Part shown: positions 35,561 to 46,215 of the stretch, in pieces
How the letters are laid out: every line of letters begins with the position of its first letter
Position numbering within the stretch: position 1 is the first letter of the stretch
NCBI GenBank assembly: GCA_022605955.1
Contig: JAKCOZ010000105.1
Span: forward strand, 806,001-870,000
Direction: 5' to 3'
DNA length: 64,000 bases
Source: Rallus limicola
Lineage: Eukaryota; Chordata; Aves; Gruiformes; Rallidae
Notes under the pieces: generated by a model
Told to the model about the DNA's origin: nothing
Seen by the model: the letters and a program-made list of their open reading frames with translations, nothing else
The model's database searches: none
Position numbers and translations under genes: made by a program

Positions 35561-36240
35561 TCCTCATCGGCCGCAAGCATTTAACGAGCCCAGGTAAATT
35601 AAGAGCGTGCTTAATTTCTTATCGTGCTTCTCCCTCCTTGCTTCTTATCGAGGAACTTTCTGTGGTGGGCGCCTTTGTTTTGCTCTCTTTTGTTGTCAGC
35701 CCGCCGATGAAAGCCTGCCGTGGATTGCATTGTGCTGTTAATTCTCCTTTGGTGTGCTTGCTACGGTGACTTATTCTGTGCCTGATATATTAGTTATCCA
35801 ATTTCTGTAAGCTGATTTTAAATATGTTACTACGCAAACTCTTTTTACAGCCCGCGCGGCTTTTGATAATGGATGAGTGCAGAGATACGTGCAGGAGTAT
35901 TATTTATATAAAATATATAAGCAGGAAGAATCTTCATAAATCACAAAATGCTATTATCCTGGGGGTTCATGACAGCCATATCTTTTTTCCTCTTTTTTTT
36001 TCCCCTTTTTTTTTTTTTATGGATAACCAGAATACATTAAACACCCCAGGCATTCGGAAGGGATGTTTCAAAACCTGTACAATTGCTCTATTCATTCCAT
36101 CCCTTTAGTAGGCAGCATTTAATATCTAAAGTCTGTTTTTACACCAATAAATCTTAAAATTAAGATTTAAGTAAGAATTTATTGAGGGAAGCTGCTGTAT
36201 CTGCCTGTAGCGATGCTGTAGTTTATGACCCCAGGATTAT
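35561..36240. promoter_or_regulatory. Candidate CNE 24
   Basis: Around 680 bp of complex sequence. It includes TTTTGATAATGG (about 35,861), a TATATAAAATATATAAG run (35,905-35,921), AATCACAAAATGC, and CAATAAATCTTAAAATTAAG near 36,145. T-runs at 35,990-36,018 interrupt it. Confidence 0.45.
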
Positions 36241-36373
36241 TTAATGCTGGAGGGAGGGCTGGTTCACGTGAGGCTCTGCGGGCCGTCTCGTGCCTGCGTG
36301 GGAGTGTCTGCGTGTGTACGGCACACACGGAGCCCCCCTCACCAAGAGGCTCTGCCAACGCCAGGCCTGGACC

Positions 36374-36602
36374 GGGGATGCTGTGGGGTGGGGGACTGAG
36401 GATGCTGTAGGAGGGAGGACCAGGGATGCTGTGGGTGGAAGAAACAGGGATACTGTGGGTGGAAGAAACAGGGATACTGCGGGATGGGGGATCAGGGATA
36501 CTGTGGGAGGGAGGACCAGGGATGCTGCAGGAGGGAGGACTGGGCATGCTGCAGGATGGGAGACCACGATGCTGCAGGATAGAGGACCGAGATGCTGCAG
36601 GA
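36374..36602. repeat. 24-bp minisatellite, about 9 units
   Basis: Head-to-tail units of 24 bp, with a core such as GGGATACTGTGGG followed by variable GGA(A/G)GA(A/C)CA. Most copies keep the exact 24-bp period, and the last two are eroded. Because 24 is a multiple of three, both strands show long frames with 8-residue periodic Gly/Arg/Val or Ser/Pro/His/Ile repeats. These are artefacts of the array, not a gene. Confidence 0.9.
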
Positions 36603-36639
36603 GCATCACTGCCTTGCAGCAGCACCTCACTAGATCTGT

Positions 36640-37115
36640 TACAGAAACCCCTTGCTCGGGTTGCACTAATCAATAGCTGTGCCTAACAGTTGGCTATACC
36701 GTTTAATTAAACAAATTTACCTTTTGAAGGAAAATCCATTGCAAGCAATTTAGATTCTGGTGTATTGCAACCTTTTTTTGAGGTTACTAGTGCTTTTAAC
36801 CACTGTCTAAAGTGCATACAGTGTTAATTAGCATATTTAGGATTAAGTAGATTTACCGTGCAGTAATCATTCTCTAATTCAGTAAGAACTATCTCTGGTG
36901 AATAGTGGACATTAATGACAGTTGCAAGAGCTTAGATATTACATAATCACTAATTACATTCTGCACAATTAGCGGAGACTCCTCAATGTGAATCGCTAAT
37001 GGCTGATTCGTGTCAGCAGCCTGTTCTGGCTGTAAAGAAATATAAACAGCCTGCATAATTTCCTGCTGGAATTAGCATAGGCAAGGAGGTTGTTAATGAA
37101 GTTGGGAGGCCGGGA
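36640..37115. promoter_or_regulatory. Candidate CNE 25 (homeodomain-site cluster)
   Basis: The densest group of homeodomain cores in the window: TTTAATTAA at 36,702-36,710, TAATTA at 36,825-36,830 and 36,951-36,956, many ATTA/TAAT copies, and an AAGTG NK2-type core near 36,810-36,814. Little simple repeat, and it begins immediately after the minisatellite. The combination suggests a tissue-specific enhancer, by inference. Confidence 0.5.
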
Positions 37116-37700
37116 GGAGATCTGAGGGATGGGGCGAGCCCAAGGACGCTGGCTGCCTGCCTTGATGTACATACACCTGCCCTCCCTCAGCAGCGCCGCC
37201 GGCCATTCTGCCCCTTGTGTTTTAGCCTCTGGGTTCCCTTCGGGCGGGCGGTGGGTAAACCCGGCACCTAACGGGGCTCTGTGGGAGTCTGGGGGCTGTT
37301 CTACTGACCCCTGAGTTGAGAGGTGCAGAACTGGGAGAACATGAGACAGCTCCTTGCACCGTTGCATTCAGCAGTTCCCAGCTCGTAGCTGCTTCCTACA
37401 GTGAAGTAGGAGAGGCCGAACTGTGTGTTTCTCCCTCCTTGTGCAACGGAGCCAATGGCACAGGGAGAGGCCCCCTCACATGAGCTGCAGGCAAATGACC
37501 CCGGCTCTGGAGCAAAGTGAGGTGTCAGGCAAGACATGAACCTCGCTCCCTTGAGCCTTGGTGGTGTTTGCATCGGGGCCACAGTCTCCTGCACACTGAG
37601 CCTCCCATGCCCACTGCGTGAGGAGTCATGGCCTCGAGACGGCAGAATCGCTTTGGGCAAGTCCTGAACTGGGGACCAGCCCTGGGCCCCACACCTTCGG
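37116..37700. other. Intergenic, no gene seen
   Basis: G+C-rich unique sequence. Nothing is recognised. Confidence 0.5.
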
Positions 37701-37945
37701 TGTGAGTTTCAGAGAGGGTGGCACACGGTTTTACACAGCGGTGCCGGAGCAGAAGCAATTTAGCAGAAGGCGATGATGTATCTGGCGACAACTCTCCTGC
37801 CTGCCAAGTGCTCTTCTCGGCGAGCGCATTGTAGGGATGGCAGATTACATCTTCAGAATATTTTTGTCTGTTGCTTGGTTCATTTTCATAATAATAACTT
37901 GCATCCTTCTACATCCTTTCATGTTGAAGGGCTGCAAACTCTTAC
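37701..37945. promoter_or_regulatory. Candidate CNE 26
   Basis: A complex segment with GATGATGTATC, GGCAGATTACATC and TCATAATAATAACTTGC. Moderate length with clear borders. Confidence 0.35.
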
Positions 37946-38995
37946 AGAAACAGACCCACTCCCGAGACGCAGACACCGCCGAGGGGAGAGCCAGCAGCTT
38001 GTGGGGAGTGGGAGACGGCAGCTCCAGGGGGGATGTTGAGCGCTGTGCCCTCTGCATGGGGTGCTGGGAGGGGGGGCGGGGGGAGCCCCTGCCTGCAATG
38101 CACCCCACCTTATCCCACCTTATCCCTTAGCACAGAGAAATGGGGAGCCCACAGGTTGCTTGGTGTGGGGGGAACCTGCAAAAGGGGTTGAGCTACCAGC
38201 AAGGGGGGTTGGTATTTGGGTCGGAGAGAATAAACAGTAAAACAAAAGCCAAGGCGTGAGCAGCCCTTGTTCCCCACGTGGCATGGGAAGCGTTCCAGGT
38301 CAGCGGGTGCTTCACGGCAGCATTGCACAGAGCGATGGGCACTGGAGCATCGTCCTCTGCTGCTGCCCCTGTCAGCGGGGGACAGGCAGAGCCTCTGCTC
38401 GTCCTCTTTTGAAACAAGACCCCAGGCATTGTTTTCCCCAGGGCAGGAAATTAGGCCAGCTGCTTATTTCAGCCCATGCTCCTGCAGTTAACGAGTGGCT
38501 GTGGTTAACGAGTGGCCGTGTCCGGCAGTGCTGGGCTGCCCCTGCCCAGCAAGCAGGTCGCTCTGCTCCGTGTCACCACGCCAGGTGAGGTGTTTGGAAG
38601 GGCTCACAGCATCTTTCCTGTTACTTCCCAACAGCCAGGATGGCAGAGCGTTGCTATTCAAGCCCAAAGACGCTGGTCTTGGAGTCCCTGGCCTGGAAAC
38701 TCCATTCTTTATCTGCCTTCCTGGGGCTGATGCGAGTTAAGGCCGCCCCGGCAAGCGGCGCTGGGGACAAGGCCAGCGGCCTTCCCGCTCCCTGTGCTCG
38801 GGAAGAGCAATTAACCGGCATGAATGCAGCGAGCAGGATCTTCAGTCAGGGATCCTTCAGCCCCCCCGCTTTCGGCATCGCTGCTGTGTCTCCCAGCACA
38901 CTGACCTGGCTGGCATCTGCCCTCCCCAGCGCCCCGACTCCTCCTGGACCAGGGCGCTGGAGACAAGCCGCGGTCTCTGGCGCAGCAGCATTTCC
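37946..38995. other. Intergenic with a small tandem duplication
   Basis: G+C-rich unique sequence. At 38,487-38,520 a 17-bp unit (GTTAACGAGTGGC-TGTG) is tandemly duplicated with one mismatch. No gene is seen. Confidence 0.55.
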
Positions 38996-39910
38996 ATAAG
39001 TGCTGTTTGGGAAGGCAGGTGCTATTCCTTACATTATCACCAGGACATTTAAATCTTAATGACTGGCATTGCGGGCTCCAAGACGGTGTTTTTCCTGCTG
39101 AGAAACTGCATTAGATTGGGGAAAGGGAGCTCATTTCCATTCACTCAGCAGTCTCTCTAGAAATGACATGCAGTGCTTGAAACTGTTTATTTCCAAATTC
39201 AGGCCTCCTCCGCATCAGTCATCAGCTTCAATTACCAGTTTTCCGGAGCCGAGCCATCAGGCAGTCTGACACGAGGGTCCAACCTAATTCCCACCTTCTC
39301 CAAAGTCAAGAGCATAATGTGCAGATGAAAAGGTGGAAAATAGCCTGGACTTCATTAGCATGCAGAGCCCGGCTGTTCATTTGCTTGCTGCGAATGGAAG
39401 TTCTGACACTCGGCGCCTTCTGCAATATGAGAAAAGTCCTCTTCAGAGTATATGATGTCCTTACCAGCCGGGAAAGGTCATCAAAAAGGCAGGCGCTGAC
39501 CTTGCTCCCTGCTCTTCATGACTAGTTTATTGATTCCAGGAACACCTCATTACATGCCGGATCAACATATTATTGCCATGTTCAGCGGCTGAATTGTTTA
39601 CAAGTGTCTTTATAACCAGCAAAAGCCTTCTGGATGATGCATGACTACACTCATTTGGATGTGACCTGCCAATTATGTGTTATCCGATATGGTGCTGTGT
39701 GTCGTGATCCCTGACCGGGCCCGCTGCCCTGCATCAGCACGGGCCCATTTACTACTTCTTTCTAACCGCTCTTGGGGAAAGTGTCCATTAGCCTGTCAGT
39801 CTGTAAATATTTTCTGGTTGGGTTTTTCCCCCCCCCCCTCCTCTGCTGCAGGCAGCACGAGTGTTATTGCTCCGGCATTTGCTATGCATGAGGTTCGTAA
39901 TCAGCTGGGG
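38996..39910. promoter_or_regulatory. Candidate CNE 27 (strong, about 700 bp)
   Basis: Sustained complex sequence from about 39,020 to 39,700, without simple repeats and with balanced composition. It includes ACATTTAAATCTTAATGAC, TTCATTAGCATGCAGAG, and a forkhead core TGTTTAC (39,595-39,601) overlapping a CAAGTG NK2-like core (39,601-39,606). A 68-codon plus-strand frame at 39,319-39,525 lacks family resemblance and is probably chance. One of the best candidates for an ultraconserved-type element here. Confidence 0.5.
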
Positions 39911-40400
39911 GAAGGAGAGAGGGCCGGGTTGGGTTGTTGTTTTTCTTGGTGGGTTTTTTTCCTACGGCGGCGGCTGATAACCCTCCCGATTTGCAGTCAG
40001 TGTGCGCGGCGAGCGCTGCGGCGTCTCACCCTGCGAGAGGGACCTGTCATATTTTATTCAGGCGCAAGCACCGCGAGGCCACTGATTTATGTGCCGGAGG
40101 GAGGGAAGGCAGGAGCACATCCCCCCTCACCCTCCTCTCCCCTCCCCGCTCTGAAGGCCCAATAACTTACACCCAGCCAGCGCTCTTCCCCCTCTACATG
40201 TTTCTCTGCGGTTCTCATCCGGTGAATATACTGCGGTGGGTTATTTATCCGGCAGATTGGGGCAGCGCACTCACACGGAGGCACGAGGATCTACAAAGTA
40301 AATCACGAGGTGTGGCCACTGTTCTAATCGCTCATTACAGGCACTCCTACAGCTCAATAAAAAAAACAACCAGGAGCAAAGAGATTGCCCCAAAAAGTGT
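39911..40400. promoter_or_regulatory. Candidate CNE 28 (weak)
   Basis: The part 40,140-40,370 is complex, with CGGTGAATATACTGCGG, GGTTATTTATCCGGC, AAGTAAATCACG and CTAATCGCTCATTAC. The left part is G+C-rich. Support is weaker than for neighbouring elements. Confidence 0.3.
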
Positions 40401-41930
40401 TGTTGAGAAAGTGGGTGGGATGGCTGCCAGCAGCCCGTGGTGATGGCACATGCAGGCAAGCGCGGGTGATGCCGATGGTACCGGGCAGAGGACTTCAGGT
40501 GGGCAGCAGTGAGCGGCTGCCTGCATTCTCCTGTGGCACCAGCCCAGGTTGCTCAGGGGGAATAGGGGTTGGAGGTGACTTTTCTGGATGCTGGGATTTC
40601 CACATGCAACCAGAAGCTAACATGTGCATGTGCGATGGGAGGGAGGATGGGCAGGGGTCTGACACCTGGGTAAGGCTTACATTTGTCCCTCTCTGGGCAA
40701 AATGCTTAAGGGGAGCTCCAAGCTGTGCAAAAATGCTGCTGGTATCTGCCTGCTCAGGAATGCTCCTCAGCATGAGCCATACCCATGGTGATCTTGCACT
40801 GACTGAGGGTTCCTCACCTGTTGCCGAATGATAGAGTTGTGTGAGCAAGGGACAGTGTGCCCCCACAGTATCTTACCCCACGCCACATCCCTGCAGCGTC
40901 TGCTCCTGCCTTTACAGGGTACAAGGGGTGTTTTCTGAGAAATAAACCACAAACAACCCATAGAATAACCCACTGGCATCGCCCCACACCGGCCAGCAGC
41001 TCGTCTGTGGGTAGCCACAGCTGAGAGACGGCTTCCTGCCACTGTACTTCCCATGGGAATGGGCTGCAGCGCAGGCAGTGGGATGGAGCATATCTGCCCC
41101 GCAGAGCCAGGCTGGTTTCTGCTCAGTTATCTTAAACAGGGAAGATGTGGGAGGCCACCAGTGTGTCTCAGAGGGGTTTCTGGTGGAGCTGGGGCTGTTC
41201 TGCCCCCGGAGCCTGAGCAAGCATCGCTGCCGTCCTCCAGCCATCTGTACCCAGCGTGCATCACCCTGAGGTCCTGCAGGAAACTCCTGGCAGAGGAGGT
41301 GCATCCCTGCAGCCAGGGCAGTGCTGGGGTTTCCGTGGGGTTTGTGAAGTAGGACGAGATGTATGCGTGTGTATGCGTGTGTAGTGCTGTCTGCTCAGAG
41401 CTCTGCAAACATTAATTAAGTTGCCTGGCGAGTGTTAGCGTTGAGATCCTCTCTCTATGGTTAAATTGGGGGCCTGGAGGGGCTTAAGAGCTTCGGGGGT
41501 GAACCCACGGCAGTGAAGATGCAGGGACCCTGGTGTCCCAGCTCTCAAAAACCAGCGCTGCACCTTCCCCATGCAGCCCAGGCTGCCTGAGACCCCTCCC
41601 CGTGCCTGAAGCATAGAGGAGCTGGTAGTGTCCCCCCGGAGCTGACAGAAGGGGGGGGACAGCTCCCTCCTTCCGACACGAGGGCTGGGGTTTGAATTTC
41701 ATCACACAGCCCATTTAGCTTCCAAAATAAAACTGGGTTTGCATGTGGTGTTTTAATTAGAGCTGGGGCATCCCTTTGAGCCTGGTGTTACTGCCCCTGG
41801 GAACAGCCTGCAGTGGTTCATCCAGCCCCAGACATCCCTCCAAATGTGGTGCTGGATCCTTTTGGCTCCGTTTGCATCACCGTTTCTGGATGCCTGTTCC
41901 CTGCCTAAATTCTCTCGTTAGAAGGGAGAG
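40401..41930. other. Intergenic, no gene seen
   Basis: Mostly G+C-rich. A 10-bp tandem duplication GTATGCGTGT x2 lies at 41,361-41,380, and a short A+T-rich patch with AACATTAATTAAG at 41,409-41,421. No gene is seen. Confidence 0.5.
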
Positions 41931-42130
41931 GAAACCCAACTCCCTTTAACGAGCAAACGTGAAAGTTGCATGACTGCAGAGAGGAGCATTAACCTCTCCT
42001 TTAGCCCGAAGAACTTCATGATCTTCTGTAAAATCAACTTTTTATTAATTCTGGAGTGACAGTGCCTGAGGGCAGTGAGAAGCATCATCGAGGGAACTCG
42101 CTGCAGCTCCTCACATGTGTAATTTAAGGT
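41931..42130. promoter_or_regulatory. Candidate CNE 29
   Basis: A complex block of about 200 bp with CTTTAACGAGCAAACG, GTTGCATGACTGC, and TTTTTATTAATTCTGGAG near 42,037-42,055. Confidence 0.35.
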
Positions 42131-42959
42131 CACACCTAAACTGAGCGCACCCGTGGGTGCTGCAGGAATCACGGCGTTGTCCCAGCTCTTCCCCACTTGC
42201 ATGCCCATGCCTTCTGTGGGGTCCTGCCGGGGTGGGAGCTCTCTTCACGTGTCACATCCTGCTGTTTGGACCTCTCCTTACACATCACATCCCAGCATTG
42301 GGAGCTCTCCTCGCAGATGGCTGCAAGGTCGCCCTGCACAGGCAGCGCCTGCCGGGTGCTTGGGGCAGGGAGTTTTCAGGACTGGGTGCTCTGATGGTGG
42401 GACAGGGCTTCCCTTGGGCCCCGGGAGCGGAGGGGAGAAGCTGAGCAGCCTCAGGAGATGTCACAGCCACAGTTGGTAGACTCGCCAGGAGGCTCATTAG
42501 CAGAAAAATGAGGTGGTCACAGGATTATTAACAGCACCCAGTGTGCAGATTTAATTTTGCTTCTCATTGCACTCCGGCAGAGTGACTGGACGTGCCGGCC
42601 AGGGCAGGGACAAAGGAGAAGGTCAGTCACGGGGCTGGCAGATATAATCACACACAGCTCTGAGGAGAGGTTTGGGTACCGCCTTCCCTGACTGCATCCC
42701 ACAGCATCTCCCCCTACATCCGAATCCCAGAACACAAGGTGGAAACGTGGTCCCTGGGACCCAGGAGATGATCCACTTCATCCACACCCGGTCAAAAAGC
42801 AAACTTGGCCAAAGCACAACCCTTTCCTGCGCAAACTCATCTTGGGTGAGCACTCACAGGCTCGGGGCCGTGATCACCTGGCTCTGGGTGCCGTGATGCC
42901 CTCGCAGACACCCGGGCAGCACCGTGCTCTCCACAGCCCTGTTACGCAGCCAGGCATTT
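42131..42959. other. Intergenic, no gene seen
   Basis: G+C-rich. An A+T-richer patch at 42,505-42,570 (AGGATTATTAACAGC) may be a small element. No gene is seen. Confidence 0.5.
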
Positions 42960-43088
42960 CGGCCTCTGTGCTGAGGAGAGTGTTTAAAATAAGGGTAGAT
43001 GAGGTGCTCAGGGATACGATTTAGCTTAGGATGGGAATGGTTGGACTTGATGATCTTAAAGGTCATTTCCAACCTTGTGATTCTGTGA
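42960..43088 (+). mobile_element. CR1 LINE 3' end (sense, plus strand)
   Basis: Shows the canonical CR1 3' terminus in sense orientation: GGGATACGATTTAGC, then GGAATGGTTGGACTTGATGATC, then TTAAAGGTCATTTCCAACC, and the terminal TGATTCTGTGAA. Only the last 130 bp or so is present, so it is a 5'-truncated insertion. It is the only sense-strand copy that is beyond doubt here. Confidence 0.85.
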
Positions 43089-43340
43089 ATGCCAGCTACT
43101 CGCTGCACAGCACAAGGATGCTGAGCCTCGCGCTTCCTATCGAGCCCTCTCCAAATTTGGGTGTCTTTAGCCACCCGTGTGGCATTAACCAGGGAAGGGC
43201 CTCATTCCCCCGTGGATGCGGGTGCTGGGACAGCGATCTGAGACGCAGCGCGGCCGCGGCGCTGGGAAGTCAGTCTGCTGAAGAGCCCGTCGGCGGGGCG
43301 GGAAGGATCCTGCCGGCTCCCGCTGCAGATTGAGGCGGCA
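43089..43340. other. Intergenic spacer
   Basis: G+C-rich sequence with local CpGs between the CR1 end and the next candidate element. Nothing is recognised. Confidence 0.45.
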
Positions 43341-43615
43341 GATTGCAATAACCTGGAACAAATTAGCCCTTCCATTCATCTTCATTAGCCACGCGGTTTC
43401 GCCGGCTCTGAGCTGGCGCCGAGTGGGCTCCCAATATCTATGTAAATCCTCCTCTTCCCACACGTCCTCGCTGGCGGTTGTTAGCGGGTACCAGAAGCAC
43501 CCGGTACAAGCCATGCAGAAGAGGGAATTCGTGAGGGCTGTCCGTGTCTGCTCAAGGTTACCGTCCCGATTACGCCGCGGAGAGCGGAGCGTGGGGGTAT
43601 TACTCCTGTAACTCC
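43341..43615. promoter_or_regulatory. Candidate CNE 30
   Basis: A balanced, complex segment with GCAATAACCTGGAACAAATT, TTCATTAGCCACGCGG and CAATATCTATGTAAATCC. It is richer in CpG than other candidates. Confidence 0.4.
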
Positions 43616-43985
43616 TGCCCTGGGCTCGGCAGTCAGTGCGTGCGTGCAGAATGAACCGCGGCCAGCCCCGCGCTCTCCCAGCGCTTCCATTCCCCGCCGC
43701 AGGCTGTGCGGGAAGGAGAGGCGCTCGGCCGGCACTGAGTCAGACCCCCGCATCGGGATGGAGGAAGGAGCCGCCTCAGGTTCACAGGATGGGATTTCCC
43801 TTGGAAAGAGAGGGGTGAAGCCGGGCTGTGGTCCTGAGGCTGGGATGCCGGGTTAGCAGGGCTGCCTCCAGCCTTCCCCCGCCGGGGCACAGCCAGGACT
43901 TTCAGGAAAACCTCTCCCCTTCCACTCTGCTGGGCAGGAAAGGCCGCCGTGGTGCCCTCCTGCAACACCCCAGCCGTGGGGAGGG
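43616..43985. other. G+C-rich spacer
   Basis: CpG-rich in its first half. No exon is recognised. Confidence 0.45.
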
Positions 43986-44440
43986 GCCCCTATTATTTGC
44001 TGTTTATTCCTTCTTTCACATATTGTTCCTGACAGGGGGTTTGGTCGTGTGTAGCCGGTTATATTTAAGGGATGAGGAGGGAAGATGGTGGCTTCATCCC
44101 CAGGACGTGGCTGCAGCGCCCAGCAGACCCCGCCAAGCGCTCCCGGGCTGAACAGCCATTGGGCTGGCAGATAATTCAGAAACTATTTGTATGAGCTGTT
44201 TATCAAATTATTAACTGCACAGATGTTGTTTGGTTGAAGAGCAGCTGAACCTTCTCTCTGCCAGCCGCGGAGACAAAGGTCTGCGGGAATAATTGGAGAT
44301 GTGCATGGAATATTAAATTAATTTACTGCTCTTAATTCTTATGCAAATCCTGACCTCTGATAGAGCCTATCAATTACCCCGCACACAGGGAAAAGAAAGG
44401 AGAACAGTTTCTTTCTTTTCTTCCCCCACCTCTTCTTTTT
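43986..44440. promoter_or_regulatory. Candidate CNE 31
   Basis: The best part is 44,155-44,365, with AGATAATTCAGAAAC, TTATCAAATTATTAAC, GAATATTAAATTAATTTAC and TATGCAAATCC (octamer-like ATGCAAAT, 44,341-44,348). Confidence 0.45.
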
Positions 44441-44880
44441 TTTTCCCCCTCCCCGTTGTTCTTCAGTTTGGGGGGTTGTTTCAGGGTTTTTCTTTTCCCC
44501 TTTCTGAAAAGGAAACTTGGAAATATCGGGGGGAGGAAAAGAAAGAGGGGAAGGGGGGGGGGGGGGGGAGGAAAGGCATTTGTGGGAGAAGCAAAGGACT
44601 GGGATTATTTAATTGAATCGCTGGGTTGCAGCGATGTCCCCTGGGAGCCCGGCCAGAGTTTTTAAAGTGGGGGAGGCCTGGGAGTGGGGGCCAGGCTGAA
44701 ATTGGGGGAGGCGGAGGTGGGGGCCAGGCCGAAATTAGAGCGGACTGAGATAGCTCCACAGGCTCGGTAGGAGATGGCCGGTCCACGCGCATCTCGGGTG
44801 GGCTTTGGTGGGGAGGGAGGGAGGAAGGGACCCCCATCCCTGCGGGGTCTGTCCAGGCTTCGTGCCCCTGGGAGCGTGTC
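44441..44880. repeat. G-run and 33-35 bp tandem duplication
   Basis: A run of 16 G at 44,553-44,568 sits inside a purine-rich tract. At 44,669-44,703 and 44,704-44,736 a GGGGGAGGC...GGGCCAGG-GAAATT unit is tandemly duplicated with small differences. The rest is G+C-rich and featureless. Confidence 0.8.
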
Positions 44881-45760
44881 CGATCCCGCCGGTAATTAAG
44901 GGTGAAGAAGAAAGGCAATTTGTTGTCGAGTCTATTGAGGAGTCCCAGGTAAAATGAAGGACGGTTTAATTGGTCCTCGTTAAAAAGAGCTATTTTTCTA
45001 ATACGGAGAAAAGGCCTCGTCTCGGGCACTGTTTTTAATTGGGGTTGTGTATGCGCTGTTTAGCCCATGTTTAAAAAAGCCTCCGGGCCTTATTCTTTCA
45101 TCATATTTTCTAATAAGGATAAATAAATAGGGTGAATAATGCGATCGGTCTATCCCCCGACCTCGGAGAGACCTCAGCAGCGAAATGATGTTTCGGGCTC
45201 CTTTCGTCACAGCCAATATGCAGTGCCTTTCAGCTCTCCGCGCCCCAAACAAAAGCCATACAACAATATCAATTAATCATGCAGCAGGCAAACAAGGAGA
45301 TTTATTCCACTACAAATAGCCTCACAGAGAGATGCTGAATGGGCTTGATTAGCATGAGAAAAGAGGAGCAAAACTCCACAGTTCAACAGCTAAAGAGCAA
45401 TTTGATGGGGCTGGGATTGGGAAATTACTTGATTAGTGTCTGTCGGAGGAGAACACGATTAGGACGCGGGTCCCAGCCCCGCCGCGGGGCCGGGGGCGGC
45501 CTGGGCCGGGGGATAAAAACCAGGGGAAATACAAAGATGGGTCGTGCGTCCCCCCTACACCCCCTTTTTGTTTTTTATTATTATTATTTCCCCCGTAAAT
45601 CGCCGGGAGACTCCCGTCCCCCCACCTCCTTCCACGCAGCCCATTCGGGTAATTTCATTTATCCCGCAAATCTAATTAGTAATCCGCGGATGACATTAAT
45701 ACCGATATAATGAAGCCTGTGATGATGGCCAGATTAGCAGCCGCGGACGGACAGCCTTCA
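44881..45760. promoter_or_regulatory. Candidate CNE 32 (large)
   Basis: Three complex stretches: 44,890-45,130 (GGTAATTAAGGG, GGTTTAATTGGTCCTCG), 45,240-45,460 (ATCAATTAATCATGCAGC, TGATTAGCATGAG, CTTGATTAGTG), and 45,645-45,730 (TAATTAG at 45,673-45,679, ACATTAATACCGATATAATG). G+C-rich interruptions occur at 45,470-45,510 and a C-rich one near 45,550-45,640. It may be a cluster rather than a single element. Confidence 0.5.
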
Positions 45761-46215
45761 AGGCACACGGGCTTGCTTGGGGAGGGGTGGGGGGACACGA
45801 GAAGAGAGAAAAAGAGGAGCAGACCCCGCGCAGGTCGGGTTTAGCGGCTCTAAACGCCGATTAAGGGAGCCGGCGCTTTGCTGAGCCTTGCCTGCCCCGG
45901 GTCCCGGCCGCCCTCATCCCGACTTATTCCCGGTTCTCCTGATACTGTTCTGCAAAGGAGAAGGATGGGGGGTATGGGGGAGAGAGGAGGGGGTGTGGGG
46001 GGGAAGAAGCCAGAGCCAAAAGAGTCGCTCTGCAATTTATTCCAATGGGTGGCTTTTAAGAAGCTGGCAATTTGAGACGGCTGGGTATTATTTAGTGCGA
46101 TATGAAATCAAATGATCCTATTTCTCAAATAACAGTGTCTGGGAGGAGAAGTGAATGCTCTGAAAAGGTAATTGTCTCCCGATGATATTTCCATTATACC
46201 CCAATCCTGGCCTAA
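45761..46215. promoter_or_regulatory. Candidate CNE 33 (weak) and G-rich tract
   Basis: A purine/G-rich part (45,775-46,010) is followed by a complex A+T-richer part at 46,020-46,200 with GGTATTATTTAGTGCG, AAATCAAATGATCC and GATGATATTTCC. It abuts the CpG island on the right. Confidence 0.35.

Noticed and set aside
36179..36686. Periodic Ser/Pro/His and Gly/Arg/Val frames on both strands
   Set aside because: They are translations of the 24-bp minisatellite, whose period is a multiple of three.
39319..39525. 68-codon plus-strand frame inside candidate CNE 27
   Set aside because: No homology recognised. The block's base composition continues unchanged beyond the frame, so the signal looks regulatory rather than coding.
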